The notes under the pieces were generated by a model, which did no database searches, had not been told where the DNA came from, and saw nothing but the letters and a program-made list of their open reading frames with translations. The translations under genes were made by a program, and so were the position numbers. Below, piece after piece: positions 1-7,638 of a stretch of 11,130 bases of DNA. This DNA is from Brevundimonas sp. (GTDB taxonomy: Bacteria; Pseudomonadota; Alphaproteobacteria; Caulobacterales; Caulobacteraceae): the NCBI GenBank assembly GCA_031119155.1, contig JAVHYH010000104.1, positions 1-11,130 of the forward strand. Reading direction: 5' to 3'. Each line of letters begins with the position of its first letter. The first letter of the stretch is position 1.

Positions 1-71
1 GGGCTACGACACCATTCTGGGGCCATTCGGACAGGCCCTGTCCGAATGGCCCCAGAATGGTGTCGTAGCCC
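1..71. repeat. Perfect 35-bp foldback palindrome at the window edge
   Basis: Bases 1-35 are the exact reverse complement of 37-71, with a single base (36) between. The right arm is authentic coding sequence of the minus-strand transporter gene (residues GYDTILGPFGQGLS). The left arm replaces what should be the rest of the ABC signature: the frame reads LSEWPQNG instead of the expected LSGGQ. The centre coincides with a short natural inverted repeat, GGACAGG-n-CCTGTCC, that encodes GQGLS, so self-priming or template switching there would produce this structure. A chimeric foldback at a contig end is the likeliest explanation; a real genomic inversion is possible but less likely. Confidence 0.9.
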
Positions 72-1462
72 TTCGGCAGGCGCAGGATCAGCTCGTGCGC
101 CCCGGCGGCGATGGCGGCCTTCACGGCGTCCCGGTCGGCGCTGTCCTGATCCACGCCGGTGGCGGTCGAGAAGCGCGAGATATTGTCCTTGATCGACCCG
201 GCGAACAGGCTGGGCACCTGCGGCAGATAGCCGATCCAGCGCGCCAGCTCGTCGCCTTCGCGCGCGTCAAACTCGGCCCCGTCCAGACGGATGGCCCCGC
301 CGTGCGGCTTCAGCGCGCCGGACAGCACCCGGGCCAGGGTGGTCTTGCCCGAGCCGCTGGCGCCGACGACGCCCAGCGTCTGGCCGGGCTGCAGGGTGAA
401 GGTCACGCTGCGCAGTTGCGGGGCCTCGGTGTCGGGGAATTTCACCGACACGCCCTCGACCTGCAGCCGGCCGACCGGATCGGGCAGGGCGGTGCGCTCG
501 CGCTCCACCTCGGCGGTGCCGGCGAACAGGTCGGTCAGCGTCTTCCAGCTGGCGCGCGCCTGCACCAGGCTGGGCCAGACCCCGACCAGCAGCTCGACCG
601 GCGCGACGGCGCGGCTGAGCAGGACCGAGGAGGCGATGATGGAGCCGGGGGAGATCTCGCTCTTCACCGCCAGCCAGGCGGCGAGACCCAGCGCCGCCGA
701 CTGCATGATCAGGCGCAGGAATTTGATCGCGCCCGAATAGCGACCGCCGGCCAGCTGGGCGTCGGCCTGGGCGGCGGTGGCCCGGCGGCGCTGCTCGATC
801 TGGCGGCTGATGGAGGACTGCCGCATGCCCAGCGCGCGCACGACCTCGGACTGGCCCGCGACGGCCTCCTGCGCGGAATAGGCGTGGTTCTGGGACTGGA
901 TGGCCTTGGCGAGGCGCGGGCGGGTGTCGCGCTCGTTCAGCCAGGCGAGGGTGAACAGGATGCCGCCGCCGACCAGGGTCAGCAGGCCGATGGCCGGGTG
1001 CAGCAGGAAGCAGCACAGTAGATAGATCGGCGTCCACGGCGCATCGAACAGCGCCAGCATGCCCTGACCGCCGATGGCGCCGCGCACGTGATCGAACTCG
1101 CGCAGGGCGTGGGTCGAGGGCGCCTTGGCCTGGATATCGACGACCCGCTGCAGAACCTTGCCGGACAGCAGACGGTCCAGCCGCAGGCCCGCGCGCAGCA
1201 TCAGTCGTCCGCGCAGCCAGTCCAGACCCGCCAGCGCGCCGAGCGCGAAGACGGCGACCGCGGTGACCAGCAGCAGGGTCTCGATGCCGCCGGTGGGGAC
1301 GACGCGGTCATAGACCTGCATCATGTAGAGGGTCGGCGTCAGGTAGAGCAGGTTGACCAGGGCCGAGAAGACCGCCGCCCAGACGAAATGGGTCCGGCAC
1401 GCCTTCAGCGCCTCGGCGAGGGGCTCGGTCCCCGGCTTGCTGGGCAGCAGGTTTTTAAGCAC
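1..1462 (-). CDS. Type I secretion ABC transporter/permease (PrtD/HlyB-like), 3' end missing
   Basis: Inner-membrane ATPase-permease of a type I secretion system, which works with a membrane-fusion protein and an outer-membrane TolC-like channel to export proteins in one step. The start is GTG at 1462 (VLKNLLPSKPGTEPLAEAL), because an in-frame TAG lies just upstream and no better start follows; the Shine-Dalgarno is weak. The N-terminal membrane domain shows hydrophobic segments near residues 26-47 and 61-80 and around the LLCCFLLHPAIGLL region, with the PrtD-family stretch LYLTPTLYMMQVYDRVVPTGG. The nucleotide-binding domain has Walker A GASGSGKTT at residues 367-375 (plus strand 338-364) and a Q-loop YLPQVPSLF. 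The frame reaches LS of the LSGGQ signature and then enters the foldback palindrome, so residues beyond about 478 are not genuine; roughly 90-100 C-terminal residues with Walker B are missing relative to the usual 560-590. The secreted substrate cannot be told from here. Confidence 0.9.
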   Translation of the reverse strand, partial: MLKNLLPSKPGTEPLAEALKACRTHFVWAAVFSALVNLLYLTPTLYMMQVYDRVVPTGGIETLLLVTAVAVFALGALAGLDWLRGRLMLRAGLRLDRLLSGKVLQRVVDIQAKAPSTHALREFDHVRGAIGGQGMLALFDAPWTPIYLLCCFLLHPAIGLLTLVGGGILFTLAWLNERDTRPRLAKAIQSQNHAYSAQEAVAGQSEVVRALGMRQSSISRQIEQRRRATAAQADAQLAGGRYSGAIKFLRLIMQSAALGLAAWLAVKSEISPGSIIASSVLLSRAVAPVELLVGVWPSLVQARASWKTLTDLFAGTAEVERERTALPDPVGRLQVEGVSVKFPDTEAPQLRSVTFTLQPGQTLGVVGASGSGKTTLARVLSGALKPHGGAIRLDGAEFDAREGDELARWIGYLPQVPSLFAGSIKDNISRFSTATGVDQDSADRDAVKAAIAAGAHELILRLPKGYDTILGPFGQGLSEWPQNGVVA

Positions 1463-1630
1463 GGGCGGGGTCGGGTCCTGCGGTTGTCCGGCAACAGTCT
1501 AACCCGCTGGCGGTTCAAGACATAGTGGTCCGTGCGTCACGCCCGTTCCGCGCGTTTGTGACCCAACTTTAACTTGCCGCCCTCGCGCCCGCGCGACACG
1601 TTGGCGCCGGCTTTTTGTAAGGGGGACGCC
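1463..1630. other. Divergent intergenic region between the transporter genes
   Basis: This 168-bp stretch separates two head-to-head transporter genes and must carry promoters for both. It contains the in-frame TAG that limits the minus-strand start and a small GTTG-tccgg-CAAC inverted repeat near 1482-1495. I see no convincing -35/-10 pair on either strand. The plus-strand gene has a strong ribosome binding site, AAGGGGGAC, ending 4 bases before its ATG. Confidence 0.5.
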
Positions 1631-2509
1631 ATGCTGACGATCGAGAACCTGACCCATGTCTACGGGAACGGGACGCGGGCCCTGGACGGCGTCAACCTGG
1701 GGGTCCCCAAGGGGATGTTCGGCCTGCTGGGGCCGAACGGGGCGGGCAAGTCGACGCTGATGCGCTCGATCGCCACCCTGCAGACCCCGACCTCGGGGGC
1801 GATCCGCTTCGGCGACATCGATGTCATCGCCGCGCCGGAGAAACTGCGTCGCGTGCTGGGTTACCTGCCGCAGGACTTCGGCGTCTATCCGCGGGTCTCG
1901 GCCTACGACATGCTGGATCACATGGCGGTGCTCAAGGGCATCGCCAACGGCAAGGAGCGCAAGGAAACGGTCGCGGCCCTGCTGAACCAGGTCAATCTCT
2001 GGCCCGTGCGCGGCAAGGCTCTGGCCGGCTTCTCGGGCGGCATGCGCCAGCGCTTCGGCATCGCCCAGGCCCTGATCGGCAACCCCGAGTTGATCATCGT
2101 CGACGAGCCGACCGCGGGCCTCGACCCGCAGGAGCGCAACCGCTTCCTCAACCTGTTGGCCGAGGTCGGTGAAAGCGTCGTCGTCATCCTCTCGACCCAC
2201 ATCGTCGAGGACGTGACCGACCTGTGCCCGCGCATGGCCATGCTGGCCGGCGGCAAGGTTCAGGTCCAGGGCGCGCCCAACGAACTGATCCGTCAGATGG
2301 AGGGCCGCATCTGGCGCGGGTATATGGCGCGCGCGGAGCTGGCCGACTTCAGGACCGGCCACAACGTCATCGCCACCCGCTCGGTCGAGGACCGGGTGCT
2401 GGTCACCGTTCTGGCGGATCGCACGCCGGGCGCCGGCTTCGAAGCGGGCAAGGCCAATCTCGAGGATGTCTATCTCGCCGCCGTCGCGGCCTCGCGTAAA
2501 GCCGGCTGA
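1631..2509 (+). CDS. ABC transporter ATP-binding protein (ABC-2 exporter type)
   Basis: Cytoplasmic ATPase subunit (292 residues) that should power the permease-peptidase encoded 10 bp downstream. Seen in the sequence: Walker A GPNGAGKST at residues 34-42, a Q-loop in YLPQDFGVYP, signature SGGMRQR at 135-141, Walker B LIIVDEP from residue 154 and an H-loop histidine at 190 (STHIVED). The order and the C-terminal tail of about 70 residues fit the ABC-2/CcmA-like (COG1131) class of export ATPases. The ATG at 1631 is preferred over an upstream in-frame ATG at 1574, because it has the AAGGGGGAC ribosome binding site and gives the canonical MLTIENLTHVYG start; the extra N-terminal residues would not resemble the family. 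The substrate is unknown. Confidence 0.93.
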   Translation: MLTIENLTHVYGNGTRALDGVNLGVPKGMFGLLGPNGAGKSTLMRSIATLQTPTSGAIRFGDIDVIAAPEKLRRVLGYLPQDFGVYPRVSAYDMLDHMAVLKGIANGKERKETVAALLNQVNLWPVRGKALAGFSGGMRQRFGIAQALIGNPELIIVDEPTAGLDPQERNRFLNLLAEVGESVVVILSTHIVEDVTDLCPRMAMLAGGKVQVQGAPNELIRQMEGRIWRGYMARAELADFRTGHNVIATRSVEDRVLVTVLADRTPGAGFEAGKANLEDVYLAAVAASRKAG

Positions 2510-2519
2510 GGGCAAGCTC

Positions 2520-5500
2520 ATGTTCGCCCACATCGCCGCCTTCGAGTTGAGATACCAGATCCGCCAGCCGGCGTTCTGGGTCATCAGCATCCTGTTCGTC
2601 CTGATCAGCTTCTCGGTCGCCGCCTTCAGCGACGTGTTGTCCATCAACTCCGGTGGCAACGTGCACGTGAACTCGCCCTACGCGATCACCGGGCTGCAGA
2701 TGATCCTGAACCTGATCTTCATGCTGGCCTCCGCCGCCGTGGTGGCCAATGTGGTGACCCGGGACTACGCCACCGGCTTCGGCCCGATCATGATGAGCAC
2801 GCCCATCAGCCGCGCCGGCTATCTGTTCGGCCGGTTCACGGGCGCCTTCCTGGCGCTGACCCTGGCGGCGATCATCGCGCAGCTGGGACACATCGCCGGC
2901 ACCCTGATGCCCGGGATTGATCCCGAGACCCTCGGGCCGATCCGGCCGCAGGATTACCTGTACGCCGTCCTTGTGCTGGGCCTGCCGGGCCTGTTCGTCA
3001 TCTCGGCCATCTTCTTCACCCTGGCGACCGTCTTCCGCTCGATGATGGCGACCTATGTCGGCGTCATCGCCGTCTTCATCCTCTACACGGTGGCGACCTC
3101 CATTCTCGGCTCCAAGCCGGAGTTCGAGGCCCTGAACGTCTGGGTCGATCCCTTCGGTGCGGCGGCCTATCAGCAGGTGACCCGCTACTGGACGCCGCTT
3201 GAGCGCAACACGCTGAACGTGCCGCTGGAAGGCGTCTTCCTGTGGACCCGCCTGTTCTGGACGGCGGTCGGCGTGGCCGTGCTGGGACTGGCGCTGGCCC
3301 TGTTCCGTCGTTCGGCCCGCGGCGCCAAGGCGACGAAGCTGGACCGCCAGCGCGCCGAGGCCGAGGCGAAGGCCGATCAGCCGTTCGTGGTCGGGGCCCT
3401 GCCGGCGCCGACGCAGGGCTTCGCCGCCGTGCGGGCGCGTCTGGTTGCCCTGACCGCCTTCGAGATGGGACAGGTCTTCAAGAGCTTCGCCTACGGCATC
3501 CTGCTGGTTCTGGCGGTGGCCTTCGCCATCATGGTGCTGATGCTGACCGACCAGATCTACGGCGCGCCGGTGGTGCTGGTCACTCGCGTCGTGATCACCG
3601 CGCTGATGGGAAGCTTCAGCCTGATCCTGATGATCATCGCCATCTACTACTCCGGCGAGATGGTCTGGCGCGACCGCGAGCGGAAGGTCCACGAGATCAT
3701 CGATGCGACCTCGACGCCCGACTGGGTCCTGCTGCTGCCCAAGGTCGTCGCCCTGTCGCTGGTGCTGATCTCGACCATCGCCGCTTCGGTGGTCGCCGGG
3801 ATCATCGTCCAGTCGATCAACGGCTACTTCGAGTTCGAGATCGGCAAATACCTGTACTGGTACGTCCTGCCGGGCGCGATCGACATGACGCTGCTGGCCA
3901 TCCTGGCGATCTTCGTCCAGGCGCTGAGCCCCAACAAGTTCGTCGGCTGGGCGATCATGGTCGTCTACATGATCAGCCGGATCGCGCTGGGCGTCATGGG
4001 CTTCAACCATGTGCTCTACAGCTACTCCGGCGGCGTCGGCATGCCGCTGTCGGACATGAACGGCCTGGGCGACTTCGCCCGGTTCGCGATGTGGACCAAC
4101 AGCTACTGGGGCGCCTTCGCGGTGATCCTGCTGGTCGTGGTCTATGGCCTGTGGCGGCGCGGAACCGAGACCCGGCTGAAGCCGCGACTGGCCCGCTTCC
4201 CCTCGCGGATGAAGGGGCCTGCGGGCCTGATCGGCGGGGCGGCGCTGGCGGCCTTCGCCGGGCTGGGCGGCTTCATCTATCTGAACACCAATGTCTGGAA
4301 CGAGTACCAGACCGCTGACGCGCGGCGTGACGAGCAGGCGGCCTATGAGCGGGCGCTTCTGCGATACGAGAACACGCCCCAGCCCTCGGCCGCCCATCTG
4401 CAGCTGGTGATGGACCTGCATCCGCATACGCCGTCGCTGACGACCCGCGGAACCCTGACGATCGAGAACCGCACGACCGCGCCTCTGAACGAGATCCACC
4501 TGCGCTGGACGGACGATCTGGATGTCCGCAGCCTTCAGGTGCAGGGCGCGACCCTGGCCCGCGAGTGGCCGGAGTTCGACTATCGCATCTACCGCTTCGC
4601 CACCCCCATGCAGCCGGGCGAGCGCCGCGCTGTGACGTTCGAAAGCGTCATGACCCAGCGCGGGTTCAAGGACGGCGGCAACACCACCCGACTGGTCGAC
4701 AACGGCACCTTCGTGAACAACATGGAGTTCGCCCCGATGATCGGCATGAGCCGGGCGGGGCTGCTGGACGACCGCACCCAGCGTCGGAAGCGGGGCCTGC
4801 CGGCCGAGCTGCGTCCGCGCGACCTGGACGATCCCACGGGCGTGGGGCGCAACTATATCGGCGCCGACTGGGTGACGGCGGACATCACCGTGACGACCGA
4901 GGCGGACCAGACGCCGGTGGCGCCCGGGACCAAGGTCTCGGACCAGACCCGCGACGGTCGCCGCACGGTCCGCTTCGTCACCCGCACGCCGGTGCTGAAC
5001 TTCTTCTCGGTGCAGTCGGCCCGCTACGTCGAGAGCCGGCGGATGCATGACGGCGTCGAGATGGTGGTCTTCCATGACGCCCGTCACGACCGCAACGTGC
5101 CGCGCATGCTGGACGGCCTGGGCGCCTCGCTGGACTATTTCCAGACGAACTTCAGCCGCTACCAGTTCGATCAGGCCCGGATCACCGAGTTCCCGGACTA
5201 TGCGTCCTTCGCCCAGTCCTATCCGAACACCTTCGCCTGGTCCGAAGGGCTCGGCTTCATCACCGACCTGTCGAAGCCGGACAAGATCGACTTCGTGACC
5301 TACGTCGCCGCCCACGAGTTCGCGCACCAATGGTGGGCGCACCAGGTCGTCGGCGCGGACGTGCAGGGCGCCGCCGCCCTGTCCGAAACCCTGGCGCAGT
5401 ATTCGGCGCTGATGGTGATGGAGAAGATGTATGGCCCGGACAAGATCCGGCAGTTCCTGAAGCGCGAGCTGGACAGCTATCTGCGCGCGCGGGGGACCGA

Positions 5501-6098
5501 ACGGCTGGAGGAGATGCCGCTCATGCGGGTCGAGGGCCAGCCGTACATCTACTACCAGAAGGGCGGTCTGGTGATGTACCTGCTCCGCGACCAGCTGGGC
5601 GAGGAGGCGGTCAACCGCGCCCTGCGCCGGGTGCTTCAGCAATACGCCTTCCGCGGCGCGCCCTATCCGCGCTCGACCGATCTGGTCGCCGCCCTCAAGG
5701 CCGAGGCGCCGGCGGGCAAGCAGGGGCTGATCGACGACCTGTTCGCGCGGGTCGCCCTGTATGACCTGCGGACCACTGGAGCCACCGCGACCCGTCGCGC
5801 CGATGGCCGCTGGGACGTCAGCATCACGGTCGAGGCCAGGAAGCTCTATGTCACCGGCCGGGGCGACGAGGCCGAGGCGCCGCTGAACGAGACCATGGAC
5901 GTCGGCCTGTTCGCCGCCGAGCCGGGCGTCGGCGCCTTCGACCGGAACGACGTCATCCTGATGGAGCGCCGCCCCATCCGGAGCGGGACGCAGACCCTGC
6001 GCTTCGTCACCACGCAGGCGCCGAAGTTCGCCGGCGTCGATCCCTACAACAAGTGGATCGACCGGGACTCCAGCGACAACCTGAAGCCGGTCGGCTAG
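2520..6098 (+). CDS. ABC-2 permease fused to M1-family zinc metallopeptidase
   Basis: A 1192-residue membrane protein. Residues 1-262 form one ABC-2 permease half (about six helices near 18-37, 58-79, 106-125, 149-170, 176-196 and 240-262). After a charged linker (263-322), a second half has about seven helices between 323 and 587. The halves look duplicated: FELRYQIRQPAF against FEMGQVFKSFAY, and RDYATGF..MMSTPIS against RDRERKV..IDATSTPD. From about residue 600 an M1-like gluzincin domain follows, with zinc motif HEFAH at 932-936, third ligand E956 (19 residues after the second His; classical M1 has 18) and catalytic Tyr1012 in YYQKGG. The classical exopeptidase motif GXMEN is absent; WSEGLGF (E909) sits in its place. 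An odd helix count puts the peptidase in the periplasm (inference). The ATG at 2520 follows GAGGGC and directly succeeds the ATPase gene, so the two form an operon. Such permease/M1 aminopeptidase fusions are known as annotated proteins, but their substrates are not established to my knowledge. Confidence 0.92.
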   Translation: MFAHIAAFELRYQIRQPAFWVISILFVLISFSVAAFSDVLSINSGGNVHVNSPYAITGLQMILNLIFMLASAAVVANVVTRDYATGFGPIMMSTPISRAGYLFGRFTGAFLALTLAAIIAQLGHIAGTLMPGIDPETLGPIRPQDYLYAVLVLGLPGLFVISAIFFTLATVFRSMMATYVGVIAVFILYTVATSILGSKPEFEALNVWVDPFGAAAYQQVTRYWTPLERNTLNVPLEGVFLWTRLFWTAVGVAVLGLALALFRRSARGAKATKLDRQRAEAEAKADQPFVVGALPAPTQGFAAVRARLVALTAFEMGQVFKSFAYGILLVLAVAFAIMVLMLTDQIYGAPVVLVTRVVITALMGSFSLILMIIAIYYSGEMVWRDRERKVHEIIDATSTPDWVLLLPKVVALSLVLISTIAASVVAGIIVQSINGYFEFEIGKYLYWYVLPGAIDMTLLAILAIFVQALSPNKFVGWAIMVVYMISRIALGVMGFNHVLYSYSGGVGMPLSDMNGLGDFARFAMWTNSYWGAFAVILLVVVYGLWRRGTETRLKPRLARFPSRMKGPAGLIGGAALAAFAGLGGFIYLNTNVWNEYQTADARRDEQAAYERALLRYENTPQPSAAHLQLVMDLHPHTPSLTTRGTLTIENRTTAPLNEIHLRWTDDLDVRSLQVQGATLAREWPEFDYRIYRFATPMQPGERRAVTFESVMTQRGFKDGGNTTRLVDNGTFVNNMEFAPMIGMSRAGLLDDRTQRRKRGLPAELRPRDLDDPTGVGRNYIGADWVTADITVTTEADQTPVAPGTKVSDQTRDGRRTVRFVTRTPVLNFFSVQSARYVESRRMHDGVEMVVFHDARHDRNVPRMLDGLGASLDYFQTNFSRYQFDQARITEFPDYASFAQSYPNTFAWSEGLGFITDLSKPDKIDFVTYVAAHEFAHQWWAHQVVGADVQGAAALSETLAQYSALMVMEKMYGPDKIRQFLKRELDSYLRARGTERLEEMPLMRVEGQPYIYYQKGGLVMYLLRDQLGEEAVNRALRRVLQQYAFRGAPYPRSTDLVAALKAEAPAGKQGLIDDLFARVALYDLRTTGATATRRADGRWDVSITVEARKLYVTGRGDEAEAPLNETMDVGLFAAEPGVGAFDRNDVILMERRPIRSGTQTLRFVTTQAPKFAGVDPYNKWIDRDSSDNLKPVG

Positions 6099-6739
6099 CG
6101 CGTCCCGAACAGCCGGTCGCCGGCGTCGCCGAGGCCGGGGACGATGTAGCCGTGGTCGTTCAGATGATCGTCCACGGCCGCGGCCCAGACCGGCACGTCC
6201 GGATGGGCCGCGCGCAGGCGGGCGACGCCCTCGGGCGCGGCGACGAGGCAGACGAAGCGCAGCCGCTGCACGCCGCGCGCCTTCAGCCGGTCGATGGCGG
6301 CGATGGCGGAGGCCGCCGTCGCCAGCATCGGATCGACCACGATGCAGAGCCGGTCGGAGACGTCCTCCGGGGCGCGGAAATAATATTCGACCGCCTCCAG
6401 CGTCTCGGGATCGCGATAGAGGCCGACGTGGGCGACGCGGGCGGAGGGGACCAGGTCCAGCATCCCCTCGACCAGTCCCAGACCGGCGCGCAGGATGGGG
6501 ACGAAGACCAGCTTCTTGCCCTCGATCTTGCCGCCCTCGGCCGGGCCGACCGGCGTCTCGACCGGGAATGGCTCCAGCGGCAGGTCACGGGTGACCTCGT
6601 AGCAGAGCAGGGTCGAGATCTCGCGCAGCAGGGTGCGGAACTGGACCGTCGAGGTGTCCTTCGCCCGCATGATCGACAGCTTGTGGGTGACCAGCGGGTG
6701 ATCGACGACGGTGACGCCGTCAGCGGCGAAAGCAGGCAT
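6095..6739 (-). CDS. upp: Uracil phosphoribosyltransferase
   Basis: Cytosolic pyrimidine salvage enzyme joining uracil and PRPP to give UMP and pyrophosphate; 214 residues, close to the family's usual 208-210. The ATG at 6739 (MPAFAADGVTVVDHPLVTHKLSIMR) is chosen over upstream in-frame starts because AGGAG lies 7 bases before it and the DHPLV.HKL start is typical. Family marks are FVPILRAGLGLVEGM and the uracil-binding C-terminus DDHLNDHGYIVPGLGDAGDRLFGT. The PRPP-binding loop reads DPMLATAAS at residues 136-144, whereas the family normally has a glycine at the first of the two alanine positions (ATGGS or ATGNS). The stop codon shares a CTAG with the stop of the convergent permease-peptidase gene. 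Upstream it is divergent from a small membrane-protein gene. Confidence 0.95.
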   Translation of the reverse strand: MPAFAADGVTVVDHPLVTHKLSIMRAKDTSTVQFRTLLREISTLLCYEVTRDLPLEPFPVETPVGPAEGGKIEGKKLVFVPILRAGLGLVEGMLDLVPSARVAHVGLYRDPETLEAVEYYFRAPEDVSDRLCIVVDPMLATAASAIAAIDRLKARGVQRLRFVCLVAAPEGVARLRAAHPDVPVWAAAVDDHLNDHGYIVPGLGDAGDRLFGTR

Positions 6740-6843
6740 GGGCGCTCCTGGGTTTGACGAATGCATAGCATGGCCGCGAGCGAGGTGGACGGGTTGCGCG
6801 GCGAGCAATGGCGGGAGTTAATGTCGTGGTCCCGGAGGATCTG

Positions 6844-7146
6844 ATGAGCAGCCGACTTCCCTCGCCCCTCTTCTGGTGGATCACCCTGCCGCTTCTGGCG
6901 CTGGCGGGGGTGCTGATGGCGCAGGTCATCCGGGTGGGCTGGGCGCTGGCACGCTCCCCTGTGCCGCCGGCGCCGGTGGTGGAGCCTGGGGGGCAGCTGT
7001 CGCCCGCCAGAATGGGGTTTGCGATCCTGACGGGGAATGATCTGGCGACCTTCCTTGGGGGGAGTCTGGCAGTCGGGCTGTTGCTCGGTGCGGTCTGGGC
7101 GGCTGGGCGCTGGAGCCTCCGGCGGAGCCGTCGCCGCCCCTCATAG
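6844..7146 (+). CDS. Small two-helix membrane protein of unknown function
   Basis: A 100-residue protein I do not recognise. It has two hydrophobic segments, about residues 9-30 (FWWITLPLLALAGVLMAQVI) and 68-88 (ATFLGGSLAVGLLLGAVWAAG), joined by a proline-rich loop, and ends in a basic tail (RWSLRRSRRRPS) that should lie in the cytoplasm, giving a hairpin with both ends inside. The ATG at 6844 is preferred over an in-frame ATG at 6808 because GGAGG sits 5-6 bases before it and it opens directly into the first helix. It is divergent from upp and 137 bp upstream of padR; neither neighbour suggests a role. Confidence 0.65.
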   Translation: MSSRLPSPLFWWITLPLLALAGVLMAQVIRVGWALARSPVPPAPVVEPGGQLSPARMGFAILTGNDLATFLGGSLAVGLLLGAVWAAGRWSLRRSRRRPS

Positions 7147-7212
7147 GCGCCTGTCGGGCGCGGTCTGCCAACCGGTTTTCACGATCGTTCGTTCCCTCGC
7201 AAATCGTCGCTA

Positions 7213-7265
7213 TTGACTCCCTCGCACAGTATGCGCCATACACTGTGTGTCACACACTATGTGAC
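7213..7265 (+). promoter_or_regulatory. Putative padR promoter with overlapping operator palindromes
   Basis: A -35-like TTGACT lies at 7213-7218; the -10 is uncertain (ATACAC/TACACT around 7238-7244). Over and after it are GTATG-CGC-CATAC (7229-7241), TGTGTG-T-CACACA (7244-7256) and GTCACA-N5-TGTGAC (7249-7265). The same stretch holds a 10-base direct repeat, ACACTGTGTG (7240-7249) and ACACTATGTG (7254-7263), spaced 14 bases. PadR proteins usually repress their own operon through palindromes of this size, so these are probably its operators (inference). Confidence 0.6.
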
Positions 7266-7283
7266 GCAACAGGAGGGTGCGGC

Positions 7284-7613
7284 GTGAGCCTTGATGCCGA
7301 ACTTTTCGAGAGCATGCGGCTGGAGCTGCGACGCGGGTCCCTGGTGCTGGCGGTGCTCGCCTGCCTCAGGACCGAGCGATACGGCTACACCCTGCGCCAG
7401 GCGCTGGCGGCGGACGGTCTGGAGATGGAGGAATCCACCCTCTACCCGCTGCTGCGCCGGCTGGAGAGCCAGGGGCTGCTGCAGAGCGAATGGCGCGAGG
7501 AGGAGAAGCGGAAGAAGCGCTTCTACATCCTGTCGCCCGGCGGCGTGTCGATGCTGGTCGCCCTGACTGACGAATGGCGGGGCATCAGCGCCTCGCTCGA
7601 CAAGCTGCTTTGA
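7284..7613 (+). CDS. PadR family transcriptional regulator
   Basis: A 109-residue winged-helix regulator. Residues 18-85 carry the PadR pattern: GSLVLAVLACL, RYGYTLRQAL, ESTLYPLLRRLESQGLL and a wing KRKKRFYILSPGG. The C-terminal helix is short (ALTDEWRGISASLDKLL), as in the small PadR-s2 type, and serves in dimerisation. The start is GTG at 7284 with AGGAGG 7 bases before it; an in-frame ATG at 7245 would lie inside the operator palindromes and has no ribosome binding site. It is followed 25 bp later by a HAAS-like membrane protein, a common PadR partner, so it probably represses both genes through the palindromes upstream of it. The ligand is unknown. Confidence 0.92.
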   Translation: MSLDAELFESMRLELRRGSLVLAVLACLRTERYGYTLRQALAADGLEMEESTLYPLLRRLESQGLLQSEWREEEKRKKRFYILSPGGVSMLVALTDEWRGISASLDKLL

Positions 7614-7638
7614 ACATCGGGGGACAAGGGGAAGTCTG

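Noticed and set aside
95..1037. Long open frames of 308 codons (plus) and 256 codons (minus) over the secretion transporter
   Set aside because: Both are in the wrong frame; the true minus frame gives the Walker A, Q-loop and PrtD-like N-terminus.
1499..2659. A 386-codon minus-strand frame over the ABC ATPase
   Set aside because: Shadow of the ATPase gene; no family features and it crosses two genuine plus-strand starts.
2403..5642. A 1079-codon open frame on the minus strand
   Set aside because: It is antisense to the permease-peptidase, rich in Arg/His/Gln/Asp with no recognisable domain, and follows from the GC bias of the real gene. The plus strand has clear motifs and helices.
6754..6760. 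TTGACGA as -35 of the small membrane-protein gene
   Set aside because: It matches the Caulobacter -35 well, but no -10-like sequence follows at 10-14 bases.
7245..7283. Upstream ATG extending PadR by 13 residues
   Set aside because: It lies inside the operator palindromes with no ribosome binding site; AGGAGG points to the GTG at 7284.
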